From contig WEDG01004025.1 in the NCBI GenBank assembly GCA_017591395.1, positions 169,515 through 233,514 on the forward strand: 64,000 nucleotides of DNA. The letters run 5' to 3'. The notes under the pieces were generated by a model that saw nothing but the letters and a program-made list of their open reading frames with translations, made no database searches and had not been told where the DNA came from. The translations under genes and the position numbers were made by a program. Source of the DNA: Schistocephalus solidus. Lineage: Eukaryota; Platyhelminthes; Cestoda; Diphyllobothriidea; Diphyllobothriidae. Within the stretch, counting starts at the first letter, position 1. Each line of letters begins with the position of its first letter. Of this stretch, positions 11,303 to 20,768 are shown one piece after another.

Positions 11303-11446
11303 TTTAGGATTATGGTGAGGGTTACGGTTACGTGTAGGGTTAGGTTTAAGTTAGAGGTTATGGTCAGACTTGGGGTTAGGGTCATGATTAGGATAGGGGT
11401 TACGGTTATTATCGTGTTCACGATAGGGTTAAGGTTTAGGGTAGAC
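11303..11446 (+). repeat. Degenerate telomere-like (TTAGGG-related) repeats
   Basis: A run of imperfect hexamers such as GGGTTAGG, GGGGTTAGGG, ATAGGGG and GTTTAGGG, all in the same orientation and interrupted by non-matching hexamers such as ggttatggtc. TTAGGG is the telomere motif expected for flatworms. The degeneracy and position fit an interstitial relic rather than a chromosome end. Both strands stay open over it because the period of six keeps phase. Confidence 0.7.
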
Positions 11447-12529
11447 TAGAGTGAAGATAAAGGTGACCGTTTATTTTTCTGTTAAGGATGATAAAACATG
11501 GGTATATTTGGCCTTCCTGAAATTTACCGTAAGGCTAATGGCTACCTATTCCCCTGTCCTGTTTAGGCGGTCATGCAAGGCATCCCTACCAGCATAGCTG
11601 TACAGCTGAATTGCGGTTCTATCACTCTTGCTAAGAAAATGAGGGCCTAAATATTAGACTTGATCGTCAACCCGAGAAAAGACCCTCGTGAGCCGAGCAG
11701 TTGGTCAGCACGCTTTCGTGGCAATCGATGGATTAATCATTCAAAATTTCGATCGATAATTCTCTTGGTCTCTCCAGCCCAGCCCATTTGCAAGTTGCTT
11801 CACTATGAACGCGCTTCACCGTTTCTTCCGTCGTATTCGCCGACCAATTTACGGTAGACGCTTACGTATATCTGTTCAGTATCGGAAACTAGGTAAGTTC
11901 AACGTCAGTTATGCATTAGTTTCTTATTATAAGAGGCTTGATTAGACCATTAGTGCGCTGAGGACAATATAACAAATCATTTGATTTTTAATATATGGAG
12001 ATGTTCGGGCTAAGCTGACTAACAGTGTCTCAGCTATTTTTCCTCTGAAATTTACAACTTAAACGCCAAAAGCTGGGCGAAGTCTTTTATAAATGTTAGG
12101 AAGAGTTTTTCAGTCTGAAAATTCAAATTTATTTGAATATACCCATTAAAAGTTTCAAAAGACGATTTGGCGAGCTTACGCACTGATTCCGATAACTTCT
12201 CTTCAGGCCAGTACAGTTATAGGGAAAAATTGGAACGCAGTAGAATTTTTAACACGAAATAGATAATCTTCGTCCGGTTGTGTGTGTTATATGAGAGTTG
12301 TGCATAGGGGAAGGATGATAAGAAACAATGTGTTAGGCGGCAGTGAGCGTTTGATAAAGCCGTTCTAGGGGAAGGGGAAGACAGAGATGGCACGGGGGAA
12401 CGCATACAGTTAAGCGGCCGTTGGCCAAGCTAAGCGTGGAGCTTGTACGAGATTCATCTGTGCACACAAGACCGGTCTCTTCAACCTTACGGCAGTCGCT
12501 TCTGCTGCTGTTAGTAGTTCGGTGGGACC
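11447..12529. other. Unassigned sequence
   Basis: No recognised gene. The last 200 bases before 12530 lie downstream of the Penelope-like fragment (minus strand) and may belong to its 3' part. Confidence 0.4.
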
Positions 12530-13090
12530 TTATAGATTGCATGGAAAGTTTCGCTGGGGTCCAAACCATGCCTGGATGGCGCTGTTTATGCTCTTGACTT
12601 CCCCTTTTCTGAGCCATGCTGGGAGGTGTTCTCTTATTCTTTTAGATAGGTGCCGACTCGTGCGACCAATATAACCTGCTCCACAAGAGCAAGTTAATGA
12701 GTAAATACACATGGAGGTGGTCTGAGCCGGCAACCTATACATCGCCTCGTAAATGAGGGTTGGTTGAGAACACTATTTGAAGTTTCGCTGCTGGGAACGT
12801 ATGTGTTATGGCTTGTTTTAGGCGTTTTTTCGGGAGTTCAATAGCAGCACCCACTTGGAAGGGTACTTTGAGGAATAGTTTTCTTTTCCACAGTAAGCTT
12901 GGCAGGTTTCACTGGTCTTGCACCAATATGCTTTGTAATAAACCGATCAGGGTATCCGTTCTCTCGAAGTAGGTTCTGGATCTTCCCAAACTCATCCTCA
13001 AAACTATTTGCCGAGTAAATAAACGTGACAGGACCGGATGACTCGGGTACTTTCGTTGTTGCCTGCCCCATGGGAACGTTGTGGTGTCCC
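12530..13090 (-). pseudogene. Penelope-like element C-terminal fragment with GIY-YIG endonuclease
   Basis: Reading leftwards from about 13.0 kb the minus strand gives SFEDEFGKIQNLLRENGYP (the segment after the RT palm in Penelope-like elements), then in another phase VGAAIELPKKRLKQAITHTF and AAKLQIVFSTNP. A third phase (12742-12530) contains MCIYSLTCSCGAGYIGRTSR and LSKRIREH. The last is the GIY-YIG nuclease core that Penelope-like elements carry after their reverse transcriptase. It ends at a stop (PCNL) at 12530. At least two frameshifts (near 12.87 and 12.74 kb) inactivate it. Nothing upstream of about 13.1 kb could be matched to the RT core, so the copy is 5'-truncated, as is usual for this class. 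Confidence 0.75.
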
Positions 13091-14799
13091 TGAAATCGAC
13101 GCCATTGACTAACTGGAAGTGGATAAGGAAATGTGGGCTCAAAACCTGGATGACTACAGTCGTTTGAACCTCGGCGTCCTGTTCTTGTCACTTGAGTAGT
13201 AGGTGTTTCGGGACACCAATATAGACTGCTCGTGATTGCCAAGTGTAGTGGGGTACTATCTGTGACGTTGGTGAAGTTAAATTTATGAGGTCTGATCGTA
13301 AGTCAGGCAAGTACACCTTTCGGCATTACAGAACGGAACAATTGGATCATCTGCTGGTTTTGACCTTCCACAAACCATTGCATAGAGAGCAGAATAAGGA
13401 TTTTCATATTTACGTCTAGGAATAAGTAGATGTGGACTCTATCAGATTATTTTCCTCGTGGAAACCTTGACAGCCTTATGCTGGAGCAATTATCCTCTTG
13501 TCAGAATTTTTAAGCCTCCTCACCAGCCACATTCTTCCTGCAGGTCCAAGCTACAGTAGTTAAATCGTATCCGAAGGCAACGAGAGTATGCTTGAATGCG
13601 TTCAACCTATCCCAGAAGACAAAATACTGTCCAGCAACCTTTTACTTAGTACTCTGAAGCTGGGTGAGTACTAAAATTCATTTTACCACGGATCCTGCTA
13701 TTTTTAAACATTTTTTATATTACCAGCAACGATGCTGTATGAATAGTTTGCAAGATGAAAACCAGGAAAACACCAAATATAGTCTGCGCAGCCTAAGCAC
13801 ACTAATTTTTAAAAAAAATTACGAAAGTGATTGGAAAACACCTGACGGCTGATTTTAGTTCTTTGGTCAGGAATAAGATCCTGGAATGCCACGGAAGGAG
13901 GTTAGTCACCAGTTCGATCATCACAAGTGACGACAACCGCCGCATGGATGCAAAATTTATAGTTCCATTCCGGACGTGCTAGACTGAAATAAGTTCGGTT
14001 CGGATATCACGTGAGTGAAAATGCCATAACGACGACATTAAGTAATGAGACTACCGAACTAGCCCGAGAGTCGAAAAAAATCGATCCCAGGACTATTAAC
14101 GCGTTGTGGTAGATATATGCACGTCAAATGTATTATAGTGAGGAATGCGCTGATGTTCCTCTGTGTTGCCCTCCCCATCCCTTCCTTCGCCCATGCATCC
14201 TTTAACTCACAAGGCCTCTAATTGAGCTTGTAATTGGATTAGATTCGGTAGCTAACAATACCAAACGGCCGTCTTCGTGGGTCCCACAAACGACCTGTTT
14301 CCTCCATCATGTGCCAGGCTACATGCGGTTAACTTCAGTTGGACATGCATGTTTTGCTATGCGACGTTTCGGCCACAACATCGTCCATATCGGAGCGGAT
14401 CACATGCTCGCCGAAGGAGTGAGACGCCATGCGTTACGGAGGGATGGCATGCATATGTGTGTTGTGCAGTTGGTTTGTAGATTCTCAAGCCTTATGCCTC
14501 TCACACCACTTAGTCGCCTACAGAGGCGAGACGAGGTATGATGATGGGTTTTACCAGTGGTATTTTACCGAAGAGTTCCATGCAGACGCATGTGGCCGAA
14601 TAGACCCATCTGATGGTCCGATGTCCTGGGACAGTCTGGGCAGACGAGGATTATGTGACGGGTGTACTCTAAGCTCCTGTACCTAGTTTGTCGCCTTCAA
14701 TGCAATGGATTCGCCAGTGACGGACCAGGCCCATGCGTGATTTGAATGCATGCGATGCGGCAGCATAGATTAGCGTAAAAGCTCAAGGGAATATTACAA
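13091..14799. other. Unassigned sequence
   Basis: The minus strand stays open from 13242 to 12838, but the part beyond 13.1 kb does not resemble a Penelope RT. Short frames at 14.28-14.69 kb are GC-rich and overlapping, with no motif. Confidence 0.4.
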
Positions 14800-14882
14800 T
14801 AGACGCTGTAATATTTGTGCTTCATCGAATGTTCACGCACCAGCCTCAGTTGAATCATCCATTTTCTCTATTCATTTTGCAG

Positions 14883-14987
14883 ATTCAGTCTACGGTAGTT
14901 ATGCCCTAGCCGTGGAAGAACCATTTTACCAGACAGTCCAAGGCATGGACACTGACAGAATGTTTTCTTACGGAATTCATACTGCAG
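14883..14987 (+). CDS. Candidate exon a, unrecognised mini-exon family
   Basis: A 105-base open segment lies between a good acceptor (tattcattttgcag) and a strong donor (gtgagtaac). It is phase 1 at both ends and a multiple of three. It encodes (x)SVYGSYALAVEEPFYQTV followed by QGMDTDRMFSYGIHTAG. Related segments occur at 16314-16419 and, on the other strand, at 60355-60253 and 58750-58640. Exon b shares both the acceptor-side sequence and the gtgagtaac donor. The shared core is Ser/Thr-Tyr-Ala-x-Ala-Val or Ile followed by Glu. I do not recognise the family. Symmetric phase-1 cassettes are typical of modular proteins. Whether it is transcribed is unknown, and it may be part of a pseudogene. 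Confidence 0.42.
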
Positions 14988-15060
14988 GTGAGTAACATGA
15001 ATTCTATTGCCACTAAACATGCTTTATGCGTGCAATATAGTTCCCCAAAGGCTGTTTGAA

Positions 15061-15320
15061 GCCATCTTTATTCTTCAGGTAGATGCATCCATAGGGGTAT
15101 TCTGGCTAGTTTTGGAAGATTTATCATCCTATATCCGACTTTTGGGCTATTCGAGAACGATCTCAACCACTGGGAAGATGTTGCCTTCAAACGTGTGCCT
15201 GCATGGGATGGTTTTAGATAGGCATGCGGAGGAGACGAGAATAACATAGGTGGTTCGTCTAAATGGGCCCTTAATAAGCCGGATTTCAGCCGTTTGTGTG
15301 ACATAGTGCCACAGAAAACA
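15061..15320 (+). repeat. Repeated block (three copies in the window), copy 1
   Basis: The sequence from gccatctttattcttcag to about 15320 recurs on the minus strand at 60798-60521 and, more diverged, at 60180-59885. Landmark identities include ATAGGCATGCGGAGGAGA (here and in the 60.6-kb copy) and the ending gccacagaaa. The frame over it in two copies reads EAIFILQ-D-SI-VF-LVL-D and HG-VLDRHAEE. That may be chance conservation of the DNA rather than coding, because the third copy does not keep it. Confidence 0.65.
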
Positions 15321-16313
15321 TCATCATCTACGTAAGACAACAGGTGCGGGGAGTGATTAGGCGAAGATCACAGGCCTTGCAGAAGCATCGGTGACTAGGC
15401 AATCATTAACTAAGACAGTTACTGAAGCAAGAGGAGCCATCGGTCGTGATACCACGTAAATCAAGACCACATTTGCAGATCGATTCCGATGGGTACCTAC
15501 TCATTTGACCAGTGGGACCTGTTCAGTAGTAACAAGTGGATGTGTGAATGCACACTGAAGCTGCCTGAAAAACCAATCTATGGTTAACTTCTATGCGTAG
15601 AAGTGAGAGGCTTGACGAAGGTAACCTTACCTTGGCCGCTGAATAGGCATACGCAGAGGCAGAATTCAGGCGATGGTTTAGGCGAACCTACTGGAGATGG
15701 CAAGCAACGGCATAACTCCTTCTCGGTCGTAGGCATGAATGCTTTTGAAAATCGTTCTTCCATGAATTATGCAATAGAGAAATATAATCACAAAGCGTCT
15801 TGTACAAAAGGCAAGTTTTTTTCTGCAGGGTATCCGTGGAACATCTTTTAATAGCTCGGTTGCTTAAAAGCGGAATAAAATATCGATTCAGCCTCAGAGT
15901 GACTAAAATGCAGACATGTGTGCGCCGTGCAGTTCACATTTGTCTATGAAAACACACATCTACCCACTGTACGAACTGGCGTTCTGTGTAGAAAGATGTC
16001 CAGAACAGGAAGGCGCGCTCACCTCTCTCCGCAGAGCAGCATTCAACCCTGGGTTCTCTACGAGGTCATCTGGATCGAGCTTCTAATTTGATCTTACTAA
16101 AATTTCATCGAAATATTTGACAAAAATTGAAATTGCCCTACAATCTAGTAGACTTGGTTGTTCGCGATCTTCCCTGCGAAAATGTCACGCTGTCGGTCCA
16201 GTTGTAGAACCGGTCATCAATTTTGAATTGAACCTTGCAATCTTAGCGATCGCCCGACTGCTTTCATCTTGGCCTAACTTTAAACACTTTCATTGTCTCA
16301 ATTCCGCTTGCAG

Positions 16314-16419
16314 ATTCAATCCACCATACTTATGCCATTGCCATAGGAGAAGAGACTGCGTTTGCTTTAGTCCAGGCAATGTCATTAGACAGTCCCTGCT
16401 TGCGAACCTCTTGTGGCAG
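16314..16419 (+). CDS. Candidate exon b, unrecognised mini-exon family
   Basis: The acceptor is ttccgcttgcag and the donor is again gtgagtaac. The phase-1 reading gives (x)SIHHTYAIAIGEETAFALV followed by QAMSLDSPCLRTSCGR, clearly related to exon a (SYALAVEE against TYAIAIGEE) and closer still to the minus-strand copy at 58.7 kb (SIHHSYAMAVGEETVFG). The length is 106 bases, so the donor would be phase 2. Either one base has been gained relative to exon a or a different donor is used. That mismatch lowers the likelihood that this copy is spliced in frame with its neighbours. Confidence 0.35.
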
Positions 16420-16504
16420 GTGAGTAACACAAGTTTCCTTATCATTAAACCTACTTAATGTATGGACGTAGAGCACCCACGAGCGAACACAATAGGGCAT
16501 AAAT

Positions 16505-16900
16505 AGGATGTGCCGAGAGTGTCAGGAACACTGAGACGGCTATTTTTGGCTTATAAGCCCGTAGTCGGGCTTAGCTGTGTTCAAGTTAACGTAAACAAAA
16601 CCATCTATTGATATCAAAGTAGTAGTGTGTTTATAAGCATCACAGTAACGCAATATATTGGCTTTGGGCAACTCTGGTTAATCTTTAACAGGTGATTACC
16701 CAGACGCCTCTTGAACACAATCACGAAGGGGAATTCACAACACACCTTGCAAAGAATTCCATTGACAAATCCAATATTTGCAAGAAAACGGAGGACCTCA
16801 GGCTGTACGCCCGAGATTCAAACCCGGGCTCTAGCCATGTCGACTGGGCTTCTCGTTTGAAATTAGTTTTCTACTCAACTATGATCTAGGTGACATTCTG
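16505..16900 (+). repeat. Dispersed repeat with a tRNA-element-like tail, copy in left arm
   Basis: It begins with gtcaggaacactgagacggc and ggcttataagcccg, resembling the tail of the tRNA-derived element (gccatttctggcttattagcc). It continues with aaaaccatctattgatatca and attacccagacgcctcttga. The same order of blocks occurs on the minus strand at 58690-58230. It was therefore already present in the ancestral segment before the inverted duplication. It lies in what would be the intron after exon b. Confidence 0.7.
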
Positions 16901-17104
16901 CCAAAGTCTAAAAGATCACGGACAGAGCAAATAATTTGGTTTTTACAGCACTTCAGCATTTTCTCATAGTGGTGCCAAAGACCATTGAAAAGTATACAAA
17001 AGTACCCAGGAAATCCGTCGTAAACTCACCTTCTTTTTCTTACTAGGCAAAGGCACTTTTGAGCGCAATCCATGTCACTTACGAAAACCCACTTACTATT
17101 CAGA

Positions 17105-17215
17105 CAACTAAACTGGTGGTTCCCCACCTGAGGCTCGAACCCGTGACCTATTGATAAAAACTGTTGAGTCATGGGCTCGTTGACTTGCTGGTTTTGATCA
17201 GGAATATAAACATTA
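17105..17215 (-). mobile_element. tRNA-derived short element, head fragment
   Basis: On the plus strand it reads ctcgaacccgtgacct, then gttgagtcatgggctcgttg, then ggttttgatcagg. This matches in order the head region of the minus-oriented copies at 62.9 and 63.5 kb (ttcgaacccgcgacct, ccacgggctcgttg, cggttgtgatcgg). The body is missing at its left. A separate tail-like piece (gcaagggagattggaatggc) lies at about 17342-17361. Confidence 0.55.
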
Positions 17216-17679
17216 GTGGACGAAAGCTCACCAACCGCTTACGGCACTCACCCGTCACGTTTTGCCTTGGGGCTGAATCTTGAACCCCACCAGCAGCCGA
17301 ACTGCGGCGAATAGTATAGCAGATTAGCATTACTGAACAGGGCAAGGGAGATTGGAATGGCTATTTCCTAATTCTTAACCGCACAGGGAGGTCAGGCTAC
17401 AGAATATTTGAAAAACAATGAATCCACAGAAACCCTCTGTCAAATCACTTACTGCCCGCAGTTTGCAAAATTATGCAGCGGCTGGGTTTGCATTACCTCT
17501 CGATCGTCTACCTCAGTAATGATTCAGTGGACATTCTGACAGCTGATTCCTAAGTGTCAAAGCCAAAAGCTTACCGGTAGGTTAGAGAATCTCGTTTTTG
17601 CAGTGTCTCGGCATATTTCCAAAATGATATTTGTTTTCAAAAACAGTTACATTTTTATTCATTTTCATCCCCTTCCTAG

Positions 17680-17838
17680 GCAAGGACTATGCAACGAATG
17701 TTCTACAACATACAGCGATGGCCAGCTGTGTTGCAGAAATTCAGCCTACCAATGAAATCAAACGTTCGGTGTTTTTTGAATCAGCCCTGGTCGATGCATC
17801 TATGACGATAAAAGTAGAAGAGCGTTATGGCCGTCGTG
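17680..17838 (+). CDS. Candidate exon c, unrecognised mini-exon family
   Basis: The acceptor is ccccttcctag and the donor G|gtaactttc. The length is 159 bases, phase 1 at both ends. It encodes (G)KDYATNVLQHTAMASCVAE, then IQPTNEIKR and a C-terminal EERYGRR. The YA-x-x-V start loosely echoes exons a and b. The inverted counterpart ends in the same donor context at about 57515 on the minus strand, where the protein reads TVAYAALMQT. Conservation of both the donor context and an open frame in the two copies is the main support; no homologue is recognised. Confidence 0.38.
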
Positions 17839-17955
17839 GTAACTTTCATTAATTTGCCTTTGTATGTATGTGCAGACTCCAAACCACATGCGCGTCCTCT
17901 AACGGTAACCTCAGTTTTTACAGGTCTTTTGAACAGGCTATTTTCAGCTCTCCAG

Positions 17956-18114
17956 AGAGGAATTCGACTGAGCGACTGGAGGGTCGACCAGTCTTCTCGA
18001 CAAGTAGTGATTACACTAATGCGTCAGAAGTCAGTATCCCAGCCCCAGGGATAGACGATAGCTGGTCAATGTCTTTGATGTCGGAAAGAAGTCCAAATGA
18101 AGGGCTTTCTGGAG
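17956..18114 (+). CDS. Candidate exon d, Ser-rich, unrecognised
   Basis: I chose the acceptor after cagctctccag because it keeps phase 1 with exon c and makes the exon 159 bases. The nearer acceptor at 17875 would give a 37-base intron but shifts the frame. The product reads (E)RNSTERLEGRPVFSTSSDY, then SIPAPGIDDSW and MSERSPNEGLSG, and ends at GGAG|gtaata in phase 1. This connects in frame to exon e (Gly-Ile). A related segment starts after a cag at 20134 (EPYGRLSRPIADYEDF). The minus-strand copy ends with SPAEEFANEVPPGG just before a gtacttcc. It looks like a disordered, possibly cytoplasmic segment; that is inference. Confidence 0.4.
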
Positions 18115-18120
18115 GTAATA

Positions 18121-19122
18121 AATGCACTTTTCTTTTGACCTTTGCTAAAACTTCATGCAACTTTGAACACAGTCCATGTGTAGGTACCAAGTAGAGTTGA
18201 AAATTTTCACTTTTAAAGTACAGACTGGCGTTTCAGATCCTAGCGAGCATGTTTTGGAAAAATTGGAAAATTTCTTAAACAAAGAGTCCATACCGGATTC
18301 TAGGGGGTTTGAATAAGAGCACAGCAAGAGCACAGGTTCAGCGAAAAACCACAGTCATGGCTGAAAATATTTCAGATATTCTGGTTTCAGATCATGAGTT
18401 TATGCTTAACTGTGTGTGCTGGTCAACCTGACCATCTCATCCCCTCAGCGGCGTTCTTTGACTGCTCAGTAGATTTCTCAAGGCCAGAAATAGTGTAAAC
18501 GATACTAGGGCCAATATCTCTGTGAAAGCGAGTTTCGAAGTTAACAGAGTGGAGCCATTTGAGTAAGATGGGGACCCGATATAAGCACAACTGGCCGCTC
18601 GTATGATTTCGCCAGGCTAACGGAGGTCCAGGGACAATCTTTTCACTTACAGAAAGTTTCTTCGTCTCAATCGTGTAAAATGTCTCTGTGGGCAGGAAAA
18701 AAGCAGTATTGGGAAAGACCATACCTTGACAACTATGCTACTGTCATTTACTTCAGTATTATGTGCATAAAACAGCTTCTTCGGACGTGGGGCATACTCA
18801 TAAGCCCACGTCTATGTGAATACACCGCCTAACTCGTAAGGTAAGACACTCTCCAGGATAATAGGGGATAGCAAAAAGCTTTTGCTTCTCATCACGAGGT
18901 GGTCTCTTTAGGGAAGTAACGTAATATTAAGATGCATTCTATCAGTTTACCCTAGCTAGGTAAATTCTCGAATTAACTACAACCAAGGCAAGATCGCAGA
19001 CGAAGTACTCTCATAGATAATGGAACTGTAACACCCAATATATGCTAGCGATTCAGTTAGCCAATGTGACGTATCTGACCGCAGGCGACAGATGTGTCCA
19101 CAGAACCTTCTCTGATTTACAG
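18121..19122. other. Likely intron between candidate exons d and e
   Basis: No further open segment with good splice sites on the plus strand. A 99-codon frame on the minus strand (18722-18423) has no recognised motif and is probably chance. Confidence 0.35.
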
Positions 19123-19307
19123 GCATTCGGAATATTTCAATCCGGAATGGGACTGGACCCTTTAGTGTAACAGTTCCACATGAACGTCATGATGAAGACG
19201 ACGACACGCTATCGGCGTTTTCCCCGATATCTGACGAAATGTATGCTATAGGGCCTTCTGAAGTTGGAGAAATAGCATTCCTCCGGGAGGAAGCATCTGA
19301 AGATTAA
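19123..19307 (+). CDS. Candidate terminal exon e, acidic C-terminus
   Basis: After the acceptor ctctgatttacag the phase-1 frame runs 61 codons to a TAA at 19305-19307. It gives (G)IRNISIRNGTGPFSVTV, HERHDEDDDTLSAFSPI, SDEMYAIGPSEV and GEIAFLREEASED. The tail is strongly acidic and carries a single Tyr in an EMYAIG context. A second terminal exon with the same layout and similar end (LREADVLLEEACMEETGD) lies at 20575-20768. Both start with (G) after a phase-1 acceptor and both end in a Leu-x-Glu-Glu-Ala acidic tail, which suggests tandem paralogues. No initiator ATG near the start is needed, because this is an internal-to-terminal exon. Confidence 0.45.
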
Positions 19308-20133
19308 GCTACAGAAGTAGGTAAGCTGACCTCTCTCTCTAACGAACGTTACTGCCATTCAATAAATACGAATAAAATCCCCTGCCACCGATAAAACTAA
19401 ACGACTGCACTTTTTCTACATTATTCAGTTTTGCACATCTTGACGAGAAAAGTGATAACATTTTTGCTGAAAATTATCACAACTTCAATTACAGGTTGCA
19501 CGCCAAACAGTACGACCTGTAGATACTGCTCCGATTTGGAAGATGGTGGGGTTTGGTGAGGCACTAGTGACAGGGCACTTGTGCGGTCCGGGGGCAGGTG
19601 GGTTTGAACTCAGCTGGGATGAAACCGTCTGCAGCTGCACAGATGTAACTGCGTCCACGGGTAAGCGGGCATCAGCGAAAACGGATGTCTGTGATTAGTT
19701 GGGCAGATCAAGCCGTCATCGCGTGCAGAAGAGCTCCACAGCATGACCAATGACCTTGAAGAGCAAGCGCTTCTATCATGAACCACGACTGAATTGGAAT
19801 CAGGACGGGTACAGGATACCTGCCTCAAATATATGCCTCGGTTTAACTGGCATCAATCGAAGCGTCTAGGTGTGACAACCGTGAGCACTGCTTCTACTTA
19901 AACTGCGATGTAACTCAAGGTGTCATGTACTCATCCAACTCACTTTTGGAAAAGGTGAAACCGTATAGCCGGAGAAGATGCGTCTAGATGTTAGAAAGGA
20001 GACCGAAGGGAGACGGTTGTAGGATCTTCCTATTCCGGATTCACCTTTTTCAGTGTTCCTGAAAGTAAATGACGTTAGATTCAGTAAGCGGTTGTGAAAT
20101 AAGTAGCACTTAACTTCTCATTGTCGACTACAG

Positions 20134-20231
20134 AGCCGTATGGTAGGCTCTCAAGGCCAATTGCAGATTATGAGGATTTTAATTTGTGCACTTCTGCCTC
20201 ACCTGGTTCTACAGAAAATAACGTGTTATAA
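20134..20231 (+). CDS. Candidate exon d', paralogue of exon d
   Basis: After the acceptor cattgtcgactacag the phase-1 frame gives (x)PYGRLSRPIADYEDFNLC then TSASPGSTENNVL and a TAA at 20229-20231. The start (E/x-PYGRLSRPI) aligns with RLEGRPVF of exon d. No phase-1 donor like that of exon d is visible before the stop; the only GT (aac|gtgtta) is phase 0. This copy may therefore be broken or end here. It lies 1.0 kb after terminal exon e and 0.34 kb before terminal exon e', as expected for a second tandem gene copy. Confidence 0.3.
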
Positions 20232-20574
20232 AGCGTAGCCCAGACCACAGTTTGTTTGTCTTAACGGTCAGATGCGAATGAATACTAGTAAATTGCTCAC
20301 CTGGAAGACGCTTCTGCTGCAGCTCAAAGACATAATAACTGTCACCGTAAAGATTGCTTTGCACTCTCCAAAGTCTGTGAACTTTGGTTTGCTAGCTATA
20401 AAAACAGTTAATTAGACTGAAGACGCTTACATAGCAAAATCGGAGGCGTTTGATGGCCCTAAGTTCAGAGGTCATGGGTCAAAAAGAGTTGATTTGGTCA
20501 TTGCATCAGAAAGTATATTTGCCATCTTCCACTTTCTCTCTCTCTCTCATTACTCAAATATCTCGCATCTGTAG

Positions 20575-20768
20575 GCACCTGGAACTGGTTATCAAACGAT
20601 CCAAATCAGCACTGGTGTCTGACGCCGCCGGGATCAGGCAACGACAGCCTCAGCTTGTCTGCACTGTCCTTACCAACGGAAGCAATACAAATGTTGGGGA
20701 ACCGTACAGACCTCCGAGAGGCTGATGTGCTGCTTGAGGAGGCCTGTATGGAAGAAACTGGGGATTAA
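20575..20768 (+). CDS. Candidate terminal exon e', paralogue of exon e
   Basis: The acceptor (tctcgcatctgtag) is followed by 64 codons in phase 1 to a TAA at 20766-20768. The frame reads (G)TWNWLSNDPNQHWCLTPP, DSLSLSALSLPTEAIQML and LREADVLLEEACMEETGD. It matches exon e in its Gly start, in Leu-Ser-Ala-x-Ser followed by a Pro and Glu-rich step, and in the acidic Leu-x-Glu-Glu-Ala tail. Similarity is modest and was judged by eye. Confidence 0.4.

Larger units (their letters stand above)
14800..18120 (+). repeat. Left arm of an inverted paralogous segment (mini-exon gene region)
   Basis: This segment has a collinear, inverted and diverged counterpart at about 60440-57190. Anchors, plus to minus: exon a 14883 with 60355; the block from 15061 with 60180; exon b 16314 with 58750; the embedded repeat 16505-16900 with 58690-58230; a shared gtaactttcatt donor region at 17839 with 57514; the exon d end at 18114 with about 57195. 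Intronic sequence matches as well as exons, for example ctacaatctartagac upstream of exon b. It is therefore a duplicated genomic segment and not just shared exons. The coordinates of paired anchors sum to about 75.1-75.4 kb throughout, as expected for mirror symmetry. Confidence 0.7.

Noticed and set aside
18423..18722. 99-codon minus-strand frame with a vaguely fibronectin-III-like pattern
   Set aside because: No conserved Trp/Tyr/Leu spacing on inspection and it lies antisense in a likely intron.
19495..19555. A further Cys-rich mini-exon (GCTPNSTTCRYCSDL) between exons e and d'
   Set aside because: The acceptor and donor are plausible, but the phases (1 and 2) do not join the neighbours and no second copy was seen.
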